64,000 nucleotides of DNA from Falciphora oryzae (lineage: Eukaryota; Ascomycota; Sordariomycetes; Magnaporthales; Magnaporthaceae): positions 116,578 through 180,577 of the forward strand of contig JNVV01000036.1 in assembly GCA_000733355.1 (NCBI GenBank), in the 5' to 3' direction. Below the pieces are notes generated by a model. It was not told where the DNA came from and searched no databases. It saw nothing but the letters and a program-made list of their open reading frames with translations. The position numbers were made by a program, and so were the translations under genes. Below, piece after piece: positions 32,844 through 44,615 of this stretch. Position 1 is the first letter of the stretch. Every line of letters begins with the position of its first letter.

Positions 32844-34706
32844 ACGTGGTTCACCAGCTTGTGCCACAAACCAGAGTGTGCCACACCCACACCCAACCTC
32901 CGGTTAATCGACGCGCACGCCAACCCAACAACGCCAGGAATCCATTCAAACTATTCGGAACTATATACATTAGATATTTTTACTTTTTCCTGACAGGTGC
33001 GCGCATTGTGTCCGGTTTTGCCGTACGTGCCACATCGCTAACGAATCGTCGTCGCCCTCCTTTCCTGGACCCCATAATCGCGCATTTTTTGCTATAGCTA
33101 TCCATCCAGCTCATGCCAGTTCAGAACATTTCGTATTTCGTTGATAGTAAGTAACCTTCCAAATCGGACACGTGTTTTTTTTAGCCCTCCGGCGTTTGTT
33201 TAATACTTCGTTCGCCTTTTTAAACGTGGATATTTCGGTTCGGAAAAAGGCCACTTTATGCATTATCGCTTTCGCCCCTTTTGCAATTTAATCCATAACC
33301 GTATAAATAGGAGTTGGAAAGCTGCTTTAGTAATTGGAGATCCGAGTTTTAATATATTCGGATTGCGAAATTGCTTTTTTAGCCGTCCGCGGCGTTTTGG
33401 AAGTCCAAAGTTCGGGCTCGTTTAAAAGCGTCCTCGGGGGGGTTGGAATCTGTAACTTTACATCCAGCTTTTCCAAGACCGAATCCGGATTGAAAAAAAT
33501 AAAGCCAGCTTTTCGGAAGCCTTTTTGGATGTTTTTTTTTAGTTACAAAAGCAAAAAATGCCGCTTTAAACGCCGAAAGGAACTCGACTTTAGTCACGTA
33601 GCTAACGTATAACCTTATCAGGTTTTCGATTTATCCACCGTACGCCCGCTTCATTAGGCCAAAATACCTAACGTTAAGCGGCTAAAAAAAATGAAACGAA
33701 TGCAAAAGCATGAAAAACGTAATAATATTATATTTTTAGCAATAAAGCTCGAAATCCGTCAAATAGTAGTTTTCGTAGCCGTTTAGCACTAATAAACGAT
33801 AGGACCCCGTAAAACGAACTGCAATATATTTATCGAAATACCGGATCCATTCCAAACCGAGTTCGTTCGTAATTTACCCGTTAGCGTTTGTTGCGATAAC
33901 TTAATTGCGTAAAAGGTCGGTTTCCGAATACCAATTGGCTAAATAGTACTGCCTTTTAACGATAATAAAAGGGGGGATCGCCTAACCGCAATAATTAACC
34001 CCTTAAATAACTGTAGCCTATTCCCGGTTGCTAAACTAAACCAGCTTTGCTTTACTACGGCTTTCCAATGTTATAATAACTATAACGGCGGCGATTATGC
34101 CTATAAGGAAGCCGGTTTCGTTAAAGTTGTAAATATCGTTATCTAAAATGCCATATTTATCGACAGTATTTCGCATAAGGTCGAATTACGCAAAAACGAG
34201 CTTAGGATTTTCGCATTTAGCCCTTTGGTAGTCGTACTTTCGAATCCAGCGCGTACCGAGCTCCGGGCGGCGTTTAACAAACCTCGCGACCCAGTTGGTC
34301 CCGACGGTAGCCGCGTCGCGTTCGGCGAGCAATCGGTTGGCCATATTTTTAACACTAAAAGGCCGGGGAGGGAATGCGCGAAAATCCAGCTCGAGTATGT
34401 ATTTAATAAGCGCTTCTTTTTCGGAATCCGTTAATTTCCGATTTTTGGGCACCTAGTCGTATCAAGCAGTTCGGCCGCGCTTCCGCCGGCCGAGGGTGGA
34501 AAAATCGATTTTATAAATCTTGGCGGCGCTCCGGATACTTAATTGTGGATTCGATACGATCGCTTAAAGGGCCAGAACAATTTTGCCTTCGTCGCTTTTG
34601 TTTGCCATTATTTGTTGTGGAGGTATTCGCGGATAAAATTGGATTAACGCGTGGACGCGTCAATTATGGCACACTCTGGTTTGTGGCACAAGCTGGTGAA
34701 CCACGT
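32844..34706 (-). mobile_element. Fot1/pogo-type DNA transposon, copy 2
   Basis: 1,863 bp with perfect 40-bp terminal inverted repeats starting ACGTGGTTCACCAGCTTGTG and TA on both sides (32842-32843 and 34707-34708). The transposase is on the minus strand. Perfect termini despite a RIP-broken gene suggest it could still be moved in trans. Confidence 0.93.
33130..34600 (-). pseudogene. Fot1/pogo transposase, copy 2
   Basis: Minus strand. An open stretch at 34186-34452 encodes the CENP-B-type DNA-binding region (Arg-Lys-Leu-Thr-Asp-Ser-Glu and Phe-Val-Lys-Arg-Arg-Pro-Glu-Leu segments). Both catalytic Asp positions read Asn, as in copy 1 (Asn-Phe-Asn-Glu-Thr-Gly-Phe near 34115, Val-Leu-Asn-Gly near 33785). 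Stops are TAA and TAG. A short alternative frame at 34143-34355 is a shadow. Confidence 0.82.
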
Positions 34707-34734
34707 TAACTAAACTAATCGAAGCAAAATGCAA

Positions 34735-34893
34735 GGCTTCGTGCTATATTTGCTATATCGCATATTAAATATATTACTTTAAGGTTACGTGATTTATTAC
34801 GTAACCCCTCCTTTTCCAGGTGCGGGGTTGAGGGTGCTTTTTTCCTAGGGCTTAAGATAAGCCTTTTGCCCCTGCCGCCTGTGTTAGTCGTAA
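34735..34893 (+). repeat. Third copy of repeat C
   Basis: A tandem-unit remnant, then the GC-rich terminal block ending GTCGTAACA at 34893. It directly abuts the gypsy gag remnant, so one of the two is truncated. Confidence 0.6.
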
Positions 34894-35510
34894 CATAAAT
34901 ATAAATTATATTTGTTAATTTCGAAAAATTCGGAAAAAAGGTTGGTTAAATTTTCGGTTAAATTAACGAACGATTGGTCGCGGAAAAGGAAATTTTTAGG
35001 TTTTAATAAAAAGGGTTAATTTTTATATACGTTTTAAAATTTTAACGCTTTATAACCAAATTTAATTGGATTAACTAAACTAAAATAGCGCATTTTTATA
35101 CAGGTTTTTAAAAAAGATATAAAAAACGAGCTTTTTAAAAAGGACCGACCGGAAAACTTTTTAGATTATATTTAAATAATAATTTGTATTAACGATAAAT
35201 TGTTCGAATAACGATTCGAAAAAAAATTAACCAATTAAAATAGTAAATAATAAAAATAACTATAAAAAAAACAAATAATAGCTAAATATGGTTTACAGCA
35301 TATATTTTAAATTTATAAACTTTAATGGGAATTACTTATTAGTAAAAATCAAACGATAAAAAAAAGTAGGATTTTAAAAACGGAAAATATTTTAAATGTA
35401 ATTAAAAAAGCTATATAAAACGGGATTATCCGTAATAATAAACGGTAATTACCCGCCGGGAAAATATTTAAACGGAAAATAACTTATACCCCGGGGTAGT
35501 ATTTAATTAA
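34894..35510 (+). pseudogene. Ty3/gypsy gag remnant with mutated zinc knuckle
   Basis: A plus-strand Gag frame with many TAA stops. The knuckle at 35388-35429 keeps one Cys (TGT 35397-35399); the first Cys, the His and the last Cys all read Tyr (TAT), consistent with RIP on TGT/TGC and CAT/CAC. LINE family 2 copy A has entered at its right end, and gypsy reverse transcriptase resumes at 63435 in the same orientation. Confidence 0.65.
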
Positions 35511-36486
35511 ACTTATATATATATTCATACGTCCGTTATATTTGTAAAAGACCTCGGTGCCTCTACTATGTAGTATTTTACATGTAAAAACCCTTGAACT
35601 CGTCCTCGGGTGCGTATCGCCCCCGCTCCGGAGCCTGGGAGTAAAAATCATATCTGCTTTTCGTATACGGTCCTGCTATATTAAACAGTGGTACCGTTTG
35701 CTTATCTTCATGCAACTGCTCGTAAAGGTTCCTTCGTAAAAGCGTCCTTATAATTAATGGAACAAAAAAAAATACGTAAAAAAATAAGGGTATGTTGCGC
35801 CGGAGCAACGCTTCGGTACCGGGTTTCGCCCTCGTAGCGAAACGGCTGTATTAATACTCGTATTATAGCGTCCTAATGTAGCTTTTCCGCGTAAATTGGC
35901 CCGGCTCCGCTCCGGGTCCCAACCGGGGCAACGCCTTAATATCGGGTTTCGCCCTCGTAGCAAAACGTTTGTATTGGTACTCGTATTATAGCGTCCTAAT
36001 ATAGCTTTTTCGCGTAAATTAGCCCGGCTTTACTCCGGGTCCCAACCGCGGGCGGGCCCTCCGGGTCCGGCGTTTTACTTCGTAACTTTAAATAATTCAG
36101 CTTTTAATAGGTGCCTGCTTCCGGGGCCGTTGCTCCGCGTGCGGTTCGGGTCCGCCTTTGTAGCTTGCATTTAATTTTTCTATTAGTTGCTTCCCTTTTT
36201 TTTAAATCGCGTTATTTAAGTAACTCTTTTTTGTTGCTGCGTTATTATACGTTGTAGTTTTTAGTAATAACTTCCTTTTGTTTCCCTCCGGATCCGGGTT
36301 TCCACCGGCCTTCCTTTTCCCAACTACAAAAAGCCCTTTTTCCTTCCTTTCTCTCTCCCTTTCGCTCTTTTTTTTACCACCACTTCCGGTCCTGCCCTTC
36401 TGCCCGCGCTTCCTTTTCTCCTACCTGCATCTAAGTTCCTACTCGCTCGCGCCTCGTTTCCCTTCCGTTTCCTATTCTCCTATAGC

Positions 36487-37897
36487 ATAGCTCCCAAAAA
36501 TAAAACTCCCAAATCTCCCCGCGGTAGTAGTAGTAGCGGTCGCGGTAGCAATCCTAACAGCGGAGCTACGGGCGGTAACCGCGCCGTTCCCGCCGCTATA
36601 GCTAATAGCAATAGCAATAGTGGTAATAGTAGTGGTAACAGTAGCAATCGTCCTTTTAATCGCCCTCCGCTTACGGACGAAAACGACGGCGGCTCGGGCG
36701 ACGGCGTTTAAAACCTTCGTATCAAAGCTGTAAATGCGGCTTTACCCCGTTCCTTTCCCGGTTTTATAGCTAATTTCCTCTTTTCCTCCCAGCCCTACCG
36801 CCTGTACAATTAATCGGAGTACTTACCGGCGGTTAAAATCTTTAACAACTGCGTCTTTTACGACGATATAGTATATATTTACCGCCCCGCTATCCTTCCT
36901 ATTCCGCCTCGCTAACTTCCCAATCCTTCGTGCAAAATATATGTTAGCTGTTTTTAACGTTTCGCTAACGGCATCAACGGTGCTAATGCTATGCGCTGGT
37001 GCTACTACAAAGCCTATATGTAGCGCTCTTTATCCTGCTTTTTTCCGCTCCGTTTCCGGTTTTGCTAACGTAATAATTCCAACTACCAAAAGCTTCACCT
37101 ATATGGGCTGCGCTTAGTTTCGTAATGCTTGCGTTTAAATTTGTCGCTCCCTTTTAGTATCCGCTCGCGATCTCGTCGCTAACGTTTCGTTCCCGTCGCG
37201 GTAACCTCCTACTAATTCCAAAAACCAAATTACCGTTGTTTTTTGTACCTACTATCGCTATATGCAATCCCTACCCAAAACTAATACGGACCGCGATATT
37301 ACGTTTGCGGATATCCATATTGTTATTAAAATATATACCGCTTTTATTTCGGGCCGCTATTTGTTTTATCCTAACATTTTTTTTTCGTTTTAAATTTGTT
37401 ATACCGGTTTGAAGTATGCGATTGCCGGATATTACCGTATTTTAAAAAATATTTTTGAACGGTCCGGTATTTTTTCCGGCGCTAGGTTTAACCGTTTATT
37501 CCCTATCAATTTTAAAAATGCCTTCGCTATTATAGCTGCTTTTAATAGTTCGGGTTTAATCCGCTCCCTTTCCGGTAATATAATACCCCCGGGCTAAATT
37601 ATATTAGGCTAGGCCGAAAGGATCGTTACTAAATGGAATACGAAAAATCGCACTCGGATAAAAAAACTGGCTTTTAAACGGGCTAAAATACGGGTAGGTA
37701 TTTTTTTTTCGTTATTATTATCCGCTTTTAATCCGCTAACTCCACGGTATTTTTTAAATTTTTTTCGGCAAAACGTTACCGAAAACGTTTTAAATAAAAT
37801 ACTATTGGAATGCCGGAAAACGTTTTTAATAAGATAAAACGGGATATAAACGATAATAGCTTCCGTTATTATTTTTTTTATTAACCCCCTTTAGTAA
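36487..37897 (+). pseudogene. Antisense spliced gene of LINE family 2, copy A
   Basis: RIP-mutated counterpart of the intact gene at 43195-44615. The start codon is ATA (36487-36489) where copy B has ATG. Asp to Asn, Ala to Thr and Gly to Ser changes follow in the first exon. The introns occupy the same places, for example one ending CTCCCAG just before CCCTACCGC at about 36791. The C-terminus reads TAG (36-codon-level change of the last CAG) then TAA at 37892-37897. It is non-functional. Confidence 0.8.
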
Positions 37898-38002
37898 TTT
37901 TTTTGGTTTTCCCTTTATAGCGGCTCGGTTACGTAACGTCGGTATTTACGTAGTTTTTTTTTTCCTTTTCGCTTTTTGGGTATAATATTTTCGTTTGCTT
38001 TT

Positions 38003-40399
38003 TTATAGTTTTTTTTAATTCGGTTCGTTCGTTTTCGGTTTGGTAGCGTTATTTTTCCTTTTTTTTATACGTTTTTTTTTACCTTTTTAACCGCTTTAAA
38101 ATTTAATAATTTTTTATACGAAATATTATACGTACCATTTTTTTAAATAGTATACCCTTTATTTTTTACAATTCGAAATACGCTTTCCGGCTATTTATTT
38201 GCGTTAACCCGGTATTTTCCCGCTATTTATTTTATCGGGCGCATTAAGTTAATACGTATTACGCTATTTCCTTTTATCCGCTACCGCATTCGCATAATAG
38301 CGCTACTGCGTTAAATACGCCTTTATTAAATAGGAACGAATTTAGCTTTAATTTTTCCGTTTTAATTTAGATTGCTACCAAATTATACGCTTTTGGCATT
38401 TTTTCGTAATATTTAACCATTTTTTCCGTAAATAAAGGGTTATCCGTTAAGTAAGCGGTTTTATATCGGTTCGCTTTTTTCGCTGTTACCGTCGTATTAG
38501 CTATTTTTAATTTCCATTCCATTATTACGTTAAAATTTTAACGTTTTACGTATTTATATTTGGATTTTCAATTTTTTCCCTAAAAAACGGGTTTTTGTTT
38601 CGGTTTTAACGCTATTTTAAACCGGTCCTATCGTATTATTTACTTTTTTTTTCGCTTATTCGCTTTAAAAGTAAATCTTTTTTTTCGTTTTTTATAATCG
38701 AATTTTTAAAAACGGTCCGTTATTTTCGCTATTATTTCGTTAATACGATACGTTATCCCGGTTTTTCCCCATTTATTTTCCGTATTTATAACCTTTTCGT
38801 TTAAATATAAATCCAAAAACGGTACGTAAATTTTTATTTTAAAATATGCTAACGAAATTATTTTATAAACTTTAACCACTATTTTAAAATATGCTTTTTA
38901 TTTTTTCGCTATTTCCTTAGCTGCGTCCCGGAACCAACTTTAAAGTTCCGTTAGTAAATAGTAAATTGCCGTTTTATAAACTAATACGTTGCGGCATACG
39001 ACCGCGTACAATTGCTTTACGCGTACGAAATTGCTTTTTTACGTTACCGCCGCAAATTTTATTACCGTAAATTATTACTATCTTTTTTATTTGCCTTTTG
39101 CTTATTTAATATAAACGTTAAAATTTAGCTTATAATTTAACCAAATTTTTAAAAATTTCGCCGATAGCGTTAATTGCATTTATATATTTCCGGTACGGAC
39201 CCGGGTCCGGTTTAAAGTTTTAATAAAATAAAACAGCTTAATTTTAGCCGCGTTAAATGTTATTTTTATTTTTATTTGCTTATATTTAGTACGTATCCCA
39301 AACCCGTTTTAATAACCGGGCGGTTTCCGTTATAGTTTTTTTTATTGCTAAAAAGTTAATATTATCGGCGAAATTAACTACCGTTATTTTTAATATTTTT
39401 TCCAATTTGTTATAAAATAATGCGATATATAAAATAAACAATATAAATAAAAGTGGTAAATTTTATAATATTTTTATTATTATTTATATAAACGTAAACA
39501 GATCCTTATTAAACCGGAACCGGGCCGTTTTATTTATTAGCTAGCTTTTAATTTACCTAATTATTTTTAATAAAATTTTTTATTTTCGTAAAATATCAAA
39601 AAGTTTAATATAATTAACGTTATTAAATGCTTTTAATAGGTCGAATTATAATAGCGAAATTATAGCGCCGTAATTTTACGCCGTTATTATAATATTTATT
39701 ATTTATTTAATAGCAAATTCGGTATTACGTTTCCTTTTATTGCTTATTTGCTTTTCCAATAGCAATCCTTTTTTTCCGCCTCGGTTGCGACCCGTATTCC
39801 TATTATCGCTTTTATAATTTTGGATATAAACGAAAAGAATGCGATCGGTTGCTACCTTTTTATTATTTTTTTATTTTCCGTATTTGTTTTTAATTTAAAA
39901 AACATTACCGTTAATGCGTTTCGGAAACGCTTTAGGAAATATTTAAATTCGAAGCTAGCGTTAGCTATTTTAAATATAACCTTTTTAGCATAATTCCCCG
40001 TATGCTTTTAATAATCCGTTCGGTAGGCTATCTGCTTTTAAAGGTTTCCAATTCCGATTTTTTTAAAGCCGCTAATATTTCGTTTTTTTCGGGGTTTATT
40101 CGGTAGTTAATTAAAAATAAATTAATAAAAGTATATTTTTTAAACGTAGTATTACTAACGTTTATTAAGTCCGTTTCCGGGTTAAAATAAAATTTAGCTG
40201 CTAAAATTGTAGCTTTATTAACGTAAAAATTCGCTAGCTTTTAATTTCCTTTTTTAAACCGGTTTAAATCCGGTAATTTAATTAGGTTCCGTTTTTTATA
40301 GCTTCGTAATTTCGTTTATCGTTCGATAATTTAAAAAACAAATTCGAAATCCTTTTTTTAACGCTTTTTTAATAAACTTTTTCCAATATGCGTTAAAAG
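38003..40399 (-). pseudogene. LINE family 2 ORF2 reverse transcriptase, copy A
   Basis: Minus strand. A reverse transcriptase block is readable at about 39350-39480, with Leu-Pro-Leu-Leu-Phe-Ile-Leu-Phe-Ile-Leu-Tyr upstream of Phe-Ala-Asp-Asn (former FADD). The C-terminal Cys-Xxx-Cys-Gly...His...Cys motif, intact in copy B, is at about 38230-38310. The frame ends at TAA 38003-38005. Dense TAA and TAG stops. The N-terminus and endonuclease are not present before 40399. Confidence 0.78.
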
Positions 40400-40487
40400 C
40401 AGGATTGGGAATTTAGTCAAAAGTTATAGTCACGGTCGTGAATATGACTAACTATTGACTAACTACGGGTGACTACCGTAGTCACAT

Positions 40488-40488
40488 A

Positions 40489-40554
<66 letters not shown>
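40488..40554. repeat. AAAT microsatellite at hAT accessory end
   Basis: About 16 units of AAAT. The same tetranucleotide, reversed, follows the accessory gene at 55171-55209 and 32568-32590, so it is a fixed part of this hAT family. Confidence 0.9.
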
Positions 40555-40555
<1 letters not shown>

Positions 40556-40567
40556 CAAAATTTCCGT

Positions 40568-40690
40568 TTAATAATCCATATCGCCCTTTATTAATTCAAA
40601 TTTCCTTTTGTTTTTATCGTTATTTCTAGGTTTTCCGTGTTGTTATTATTAGTAGTATTTTTAATATTACAAATTACATATTGATAATTT
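40568..40690 (-). pseudogene. hAT accessory CCHC protein, C-terminal remnant
   Basis: The minus-strand end (Lys-Phe-Glu-Leu-Ile-Lys-Gly-Asp-Met-Asp-Tyr, TAA at 40568-40570) matches the last residues of the protein at 54811-55170. The knuckle part is absent. Confidence 0.65.
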
Positions 40691-40801
40691 AAATTTTCTA
40701 GCATTTTCGAGCATCTTCTACCACTTTCTTTTGCTTATTAATATAAAATCGTATTATTAACTCGATTTTTACCTAAATTATTAATTAATTAATTACTAAT
40801 A

Positions 40802-41231
40802 ACGTGGTTCACAAGCGAGTGCACCACCCAAGCGAGTGCAACACGACGAAATCCTATATTGAACGTGTTTTTTAATACCTTTGCTAACTCGGCCAATTTA
40901 AGCCCAAATTTAACCAAATTTAACAGGGGTATATTTAACTAAATAGAAAATTTAATTTAATTTTCTTAGATTTTTATTATTACCCGTTTAAGCTTAGTTC
41001 GTAACACTGTATAATATACTGTGTAAAATATGCAAATTAACTTAAAAGGGTAATAATAAAAATGCAACCTAATTAAATTAAATTCGCTATTTAGTTAAAT
41101 ATACCCTTGTTAAATTTGGTTAAATTTGGGCTTAAATTGGCCGAGTTAGCAAGGGTATTGAAAAACACGTTCAATATGGGATTTCGTCGTGTTGCACTCG
41201 CTTGGGTGGTGCACTCGCTTGTGAACCACGT
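40802..41231. mobile_element. Foldback MITE with Fot1-like ends
   Basis: 430 bp with TA on both sides (40800-40801 and 41232-41233). Arms of about 170-180 bp are near-perfect inverted copies, both starting ACGTGGTTCACAAGCGAGTG. The first 11 bases match the ends of the Fot1 copies at 32844 and 34706. A central loop of roughly 60-70 bp carries no gene. It has entered the hAT promoter region. Confidence 0.9.
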
Positions 41232-41594
41232 TATTATAAATTATATATTAATAATCTAAATATTTTAGCATTATCTAGTAATTTCTATGAAATTCTTTTC
41301 GATTCCATGCGATTCTCTATATTATAAATCCAATTTAATTTATAATTTTATATTATTAATTTAACATACATTACGAAATTTGCTTATAAATCCGAATATT
41401 AATTACTAATACGAAGAAACTTCTAGAAATTTAAATTGAAGTATAAATAACCGTCGAATTTCCCACCGTATTAACAGATATTTCCTTTTGGTTTTTTTAA
41501 CTACACAAATAACAAATACACTTTATTTTATTATTTACTTTTTAACCCAATTATATTATTTTTATTATTTCCATTAACATATATACCGTTAAAA

Positions 41595-42788
41595 ATGGAA
41601 TATACTCCTTTTTATTCGCAATTAACCACTTCAACTAATAGTATTATTTCAGATAATAATTCCGATAATAATTCCGATAATAATTCCGGTAATAATAATT
41701 TAAATAATGAACAAAATTATAAAAATTCGCTTTATAATCAGCCAGATTACGTTTTACCAGCTGCAAAAGATACAAAAACTTATATTTTTAAAAATAATTT
41801 ATTTACACTTACTCTTTTACCTATAAATACGGAAAAAGAACGACAGTTTATTATACAATGCACTACGTGCAAATATAAAAAAATCGAAAATATTTCTAAA
41901 TTTCAATCGTCGAATTACGCAAGGCATTATAAAATAAGCCACCCGAATATAGCTTATAATAAATCTAGTGAAAAAAACTAGGCAAAAAAAATTAAATCCA
42001 ACTCCATCACCAATAATAACATCGTTTTTATCAGATAAATTAACGGATAATCGAAAACGACACGGCAAAATACGATTTTAACAGATTTTAACGATGCGGA
42101 TGCATATAAAAAAATATTATGGTTTATAATTGATAATAATTTATCTTTTAATATAGCAGAATCGGAATCGTTTACCGATTTACTTAATTATTATAACAAA
42201 ATATCACCTATAATCAATAGAAAAAAATTGAAATTAATATTAAATAACATATATAATGAATATCTATCGTTATTTAACGATGAAATGCGATTACATATCG
42301 AAAATAACGGAAAATTTAATATAACTTTCGATATTTGGACTTCCAAATTACTGGAAATCAATATTTTGGAATTATAATAATATTTATTAATTCTGATTTT
42401 AAAATAAATTATAAAATAATTGGATTTGAAGAAATTGGTAATATAACCCATACGGGTGAAAATTTATATTTAGAATTTAATAATATAATTAAAAAAAATC
42501 CTTTTATTAATAGCGATAATATTTTATCAATTACCCGTGATAACGCTAGCAATAACGATACATTTATTAATTATTATACGGAAAATAATCAAAGCTATTT
42601 TTATAATATTCGTTGTACGGCTCATATATTAAATTTGGTTGCAAAAGACATTTTACGGGATTTTTTAAATAATACCGATAATAACGACAATAATAACATA
42701 ACGGCTAGAATTCGTAAAATTATAACAATTTTAAAATATAATAACGAACCAAAACAGCTTTTAATAGAAGGAATTAATAAATATAAAA
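41595..42788 (+). pseudogene. hAT transposase, N-terminal part, element A
   Basis: Plus strand from ATG 41595. An Asn/Ser/Asp-rich head is followed by a BED-type zinc finger (Cys-Thr-Thr-Cys...His...His, about 41850-41945). The catalytic region has Phe-Asp-Ile-Trp-Thr-Ser near 42330 and Thr-Arg-Asp-Asn-Ala-Ser near 42533-42550. Relative to the copy at 45603-46813 it has at least two single-base indels (near 41975 and 42345) giving frameshifts. It is cut off after a Gly-Ile-Asn-Lys-Tyr segment by the LINE; the third acidic residue and dimerisation domain are missing. Confidence 0.85.
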
Positions 42789-42790
42789 CG

Positions 42791-43090
42791 CCACTGTGCG
42801 AGTGTGGCAGCGGACAAAGGGAAACAGCGTGGCACGTATTAACCCAATGCGCCCGATGGGACAGGCAGCGGGAAGGCACCGGGCTGGCGCAAGCAGACAG
42901 CCGGAGAGCGTACTTCGAGCTGTGGGAAACAGGGGGCACACCGTTCAAGGAAGTGGCACGCATGATGTTTCGCACAGGAAGACTATTAGATTTCAGGGCG
43001 GCTAAAAAGGCAGAGAGAGAACGCATAAGGAGAGAAGAGGAAGAGCAACGCTACCGAGCCGAGAACGAACCGAACCAGAGAAGACCATAA
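42791..43090 (+). CDS. LINE family 2 ORF2, C-terminal 99 codons (partial)
   Basis: Open frame ending TAA 43088-43090. It begins with Cys-Glu-Cys-Gly-Ser-Gly...Glu-Thr-Ala-Trp-His-Val-Leu-Thr-Gln-Cys, the C-terminal zinc-like motif of Tad-group ORF2 proteins. A conserved block and a highly charged Arg/Glu tail follow. There is no start of its own; it is fused in frame to the hAT transposase fragment (open from 42335), giving a chance 251-codon frame. ORF2 converges on the antisense gene 104 bases away. Confidence 0.8.
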   Translation, partial: PLCECGSGQRETAWHVLTQCARWDRQREGTGLAQADSRRAYFELWETGGTPFKEVARMMFRTGRLLDFRAAKKAERERIRREEEEQRYRAENEPNQRRP

Positions 43091-43194
43091 AAAAGCAAAC
43101 GAAAGCACCATACCCGAGAAGCGAAAAGGAAAAGAAAACCACGCAGACACCGGCGCCACGCAACCGAGTCGCTACAGGGGGAGAACCGAGGAAA

Positions 43195-44615
43195 CTACTG
43201 AGGGGGGTTGGCAGGAGGACGACGACGGAGGCCATCATCGTTCATATCCCGCTTTATTTCATTGAAAACGTCCTCCCGGCATTCCGACAGTATTTTGTCG
43301 AAAACGTCCTCGGTGACGTTTTGCCGAAGGGAAACCTGAAAGATACCGTGGAGTTAGCGGACTGGAAGCGGACAGCAAAAGCGAAAAGACAAACACCCAC
43401 CCGTATCTTGGCCCGCTCAAGAGCCAGCTTTTCCATCCGAGTGCGATTCTCCGTGCTCCACTCAGCAACGATCCTCTCGGCCCAGCCCGACATGGCCTGG
43501 CCCGGGGGCACCATGTTACCGGAGGGGGAGCGGACCAGACCCGAACCACCAGAGGCAGCCACAGCAGCGAAGGCATTCCCAAGACTGGCAGGGAACGAGC
43601 GGCCAGACCCGGCGCCGGAAGGAATACCGGACCGCTTAAGGATGTCCTTCGAAACACGGCAATACCCGGCGATCGCATGCTCCAAACCGGTGTGGCGAGC
43701 CTGGAAGGAAAAGAAATGTCAGGACAGGACAGATAGCGGCCCGGAACAGAGGCGGTACACACCTTGGCAGCAGCATGGACATCCGCAGACGCAGCATCGC
43801 GGTCCGCACTGGTTTTAGGCAGGGACTGCATGTAGCGATGGTGGGCACGAAGAACAGCGGCAACCTGGTCCTCGGAACCAGTGGGAGGCTACCGCGACGG
43901 GAACGAGACGTTAGCGACGAGATCGCGAGCGGATACCAAAAGGGAGCGACCAACCTGAACGCAGGCACTACGCGATTGAGTGCAGCCCACACAGGTGAGG
44001 CCTTTGGTAGCTGGAATTACCATGTTAGCAAGACCGGAAACGGAGCGGAAAAGAGCAGGATGAGGAGCGCTACACACAGGCTTTGTAGTAGTACCAGCGC
44101 ACAGCACCGGCACCGTTGATGCCGTTGGCGAGACGCTGAAGACAGCTAACGCACATTTTACACGAGGGATTGGGAAGTTAGAGAGGCGGAACAGGAAGGA
44201 CAGCGGGGCGGCAAACATACACCATGTCGTCGTAGGAGACGCAGTTGTCGGGGACCTCGACCGCCGGCAAGTACTCCGATTGACTGTACAGGCGGTAGGG
44301 CTGGGAGGAAAAGAGGAAGTTAGCAACAAGATAGGGAGAGGAACGGAGCAGAGCCGCACCCACAGCTTTGACACGAGGGTCCTGGACGCCGTCGCCCGAG
44401 CCGCCGTCGCTTGAGCCGCTGCCGTCGTTCTCGTCCGCAGACGGAGGGCGACTGCGAGGACGACTGCCACCGCCACTACCACCACTACCACTGCTACTAG
44501 CTGCAGCGGCGGGAGCGGCGCGGCCACCGCCCGTGGCTCCGCTGCCGGGATTGCCACCGCGACCGCCACCACCACCACCGTGGGGAGATTTGGGAGCTTT
44601 ATCTTTGGGAGCCAT
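43195..44615 (-). CDS. Intact seven-exon antisense gene of LINE family 2, cysteine-motif protein
   Basis: Minus strand. Exons: 44615-44364, 44300-44221, 44145-44078, 44010-43955, 43888-43763, 43700-43401, 43335-43195. All six introns (62-75 bp) are GT-AG with CTAAC or CTGAC branch sites. The phases close to 1,023 coding bases (340 residues plus stop). The protein has a Gly/Ser-rich N-terminus (residues 1-84 with a poly-Gly run), Cys residues in exons 2-4 including Cys-Val-Gly-Cys, and a charged C-terminus. The pattern of Cys pairs followed by a downstream helix resembles an uncharacterised family often found in fungal repeats; no function is known to me. The acceptor of intron 2 (44146) is the least certain. 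It has no RIP damage and sits inside the LINE 3' region, opposite to ORF2. Confidence 0.82.

Larger units (their letters stand above)
35511..40399 (-). mobile_element. LINE family 2 copy A, RIP-mutated
   Basis: Minus-strand LINE: 3' terminus at 35511, 5' end (truncated or interrupted by a hAT end) at 40399. It shares the 3' terminus with copy B (to about 45590) and fragment C (from 62957), while the 5' ends of the three differ. That is the pattern of target-primed insertion with 5' truncation. Between ORF2 and the 3' end lies 2.4 kb with a gene on the opposite strand. Comparison with copy B shows almost only C to T and G to A changes. Confidence 0.85.
40400..42788 (+). mobile_element. hAT element A, left half
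   Basis: It starts with CAGGATTGGGAATTTAGTC, a variant of the hAT terminus at 31763. Subterminal GACTAAC repeats, an AAAT microsatellite, a remnant of the accessory CCHC gene on the minus strand, about 900 bases of promoter-like sequence (with a foldback element inside) and the transposase N-terminal two thirds follow. It stops at 42788, where LINE family 2 copy B begins. Confidence 0.75.

Noticed and set aside
42335..43090. A 251-codon frame combining hAT transposase and LINE ORF2
   Set aside because: The frame runs by chance across the insertion junction at 42788/42789; it is not a designed fusion gene.
43321..43818. Plus-strand frames at 43321-43818, 44368-45003, 44796-45347 and 44930-45523
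   Set aside because: They oppose the exons and upstream region of the spliced minus-strand gene, in GC-rich DNA where all frames are open.
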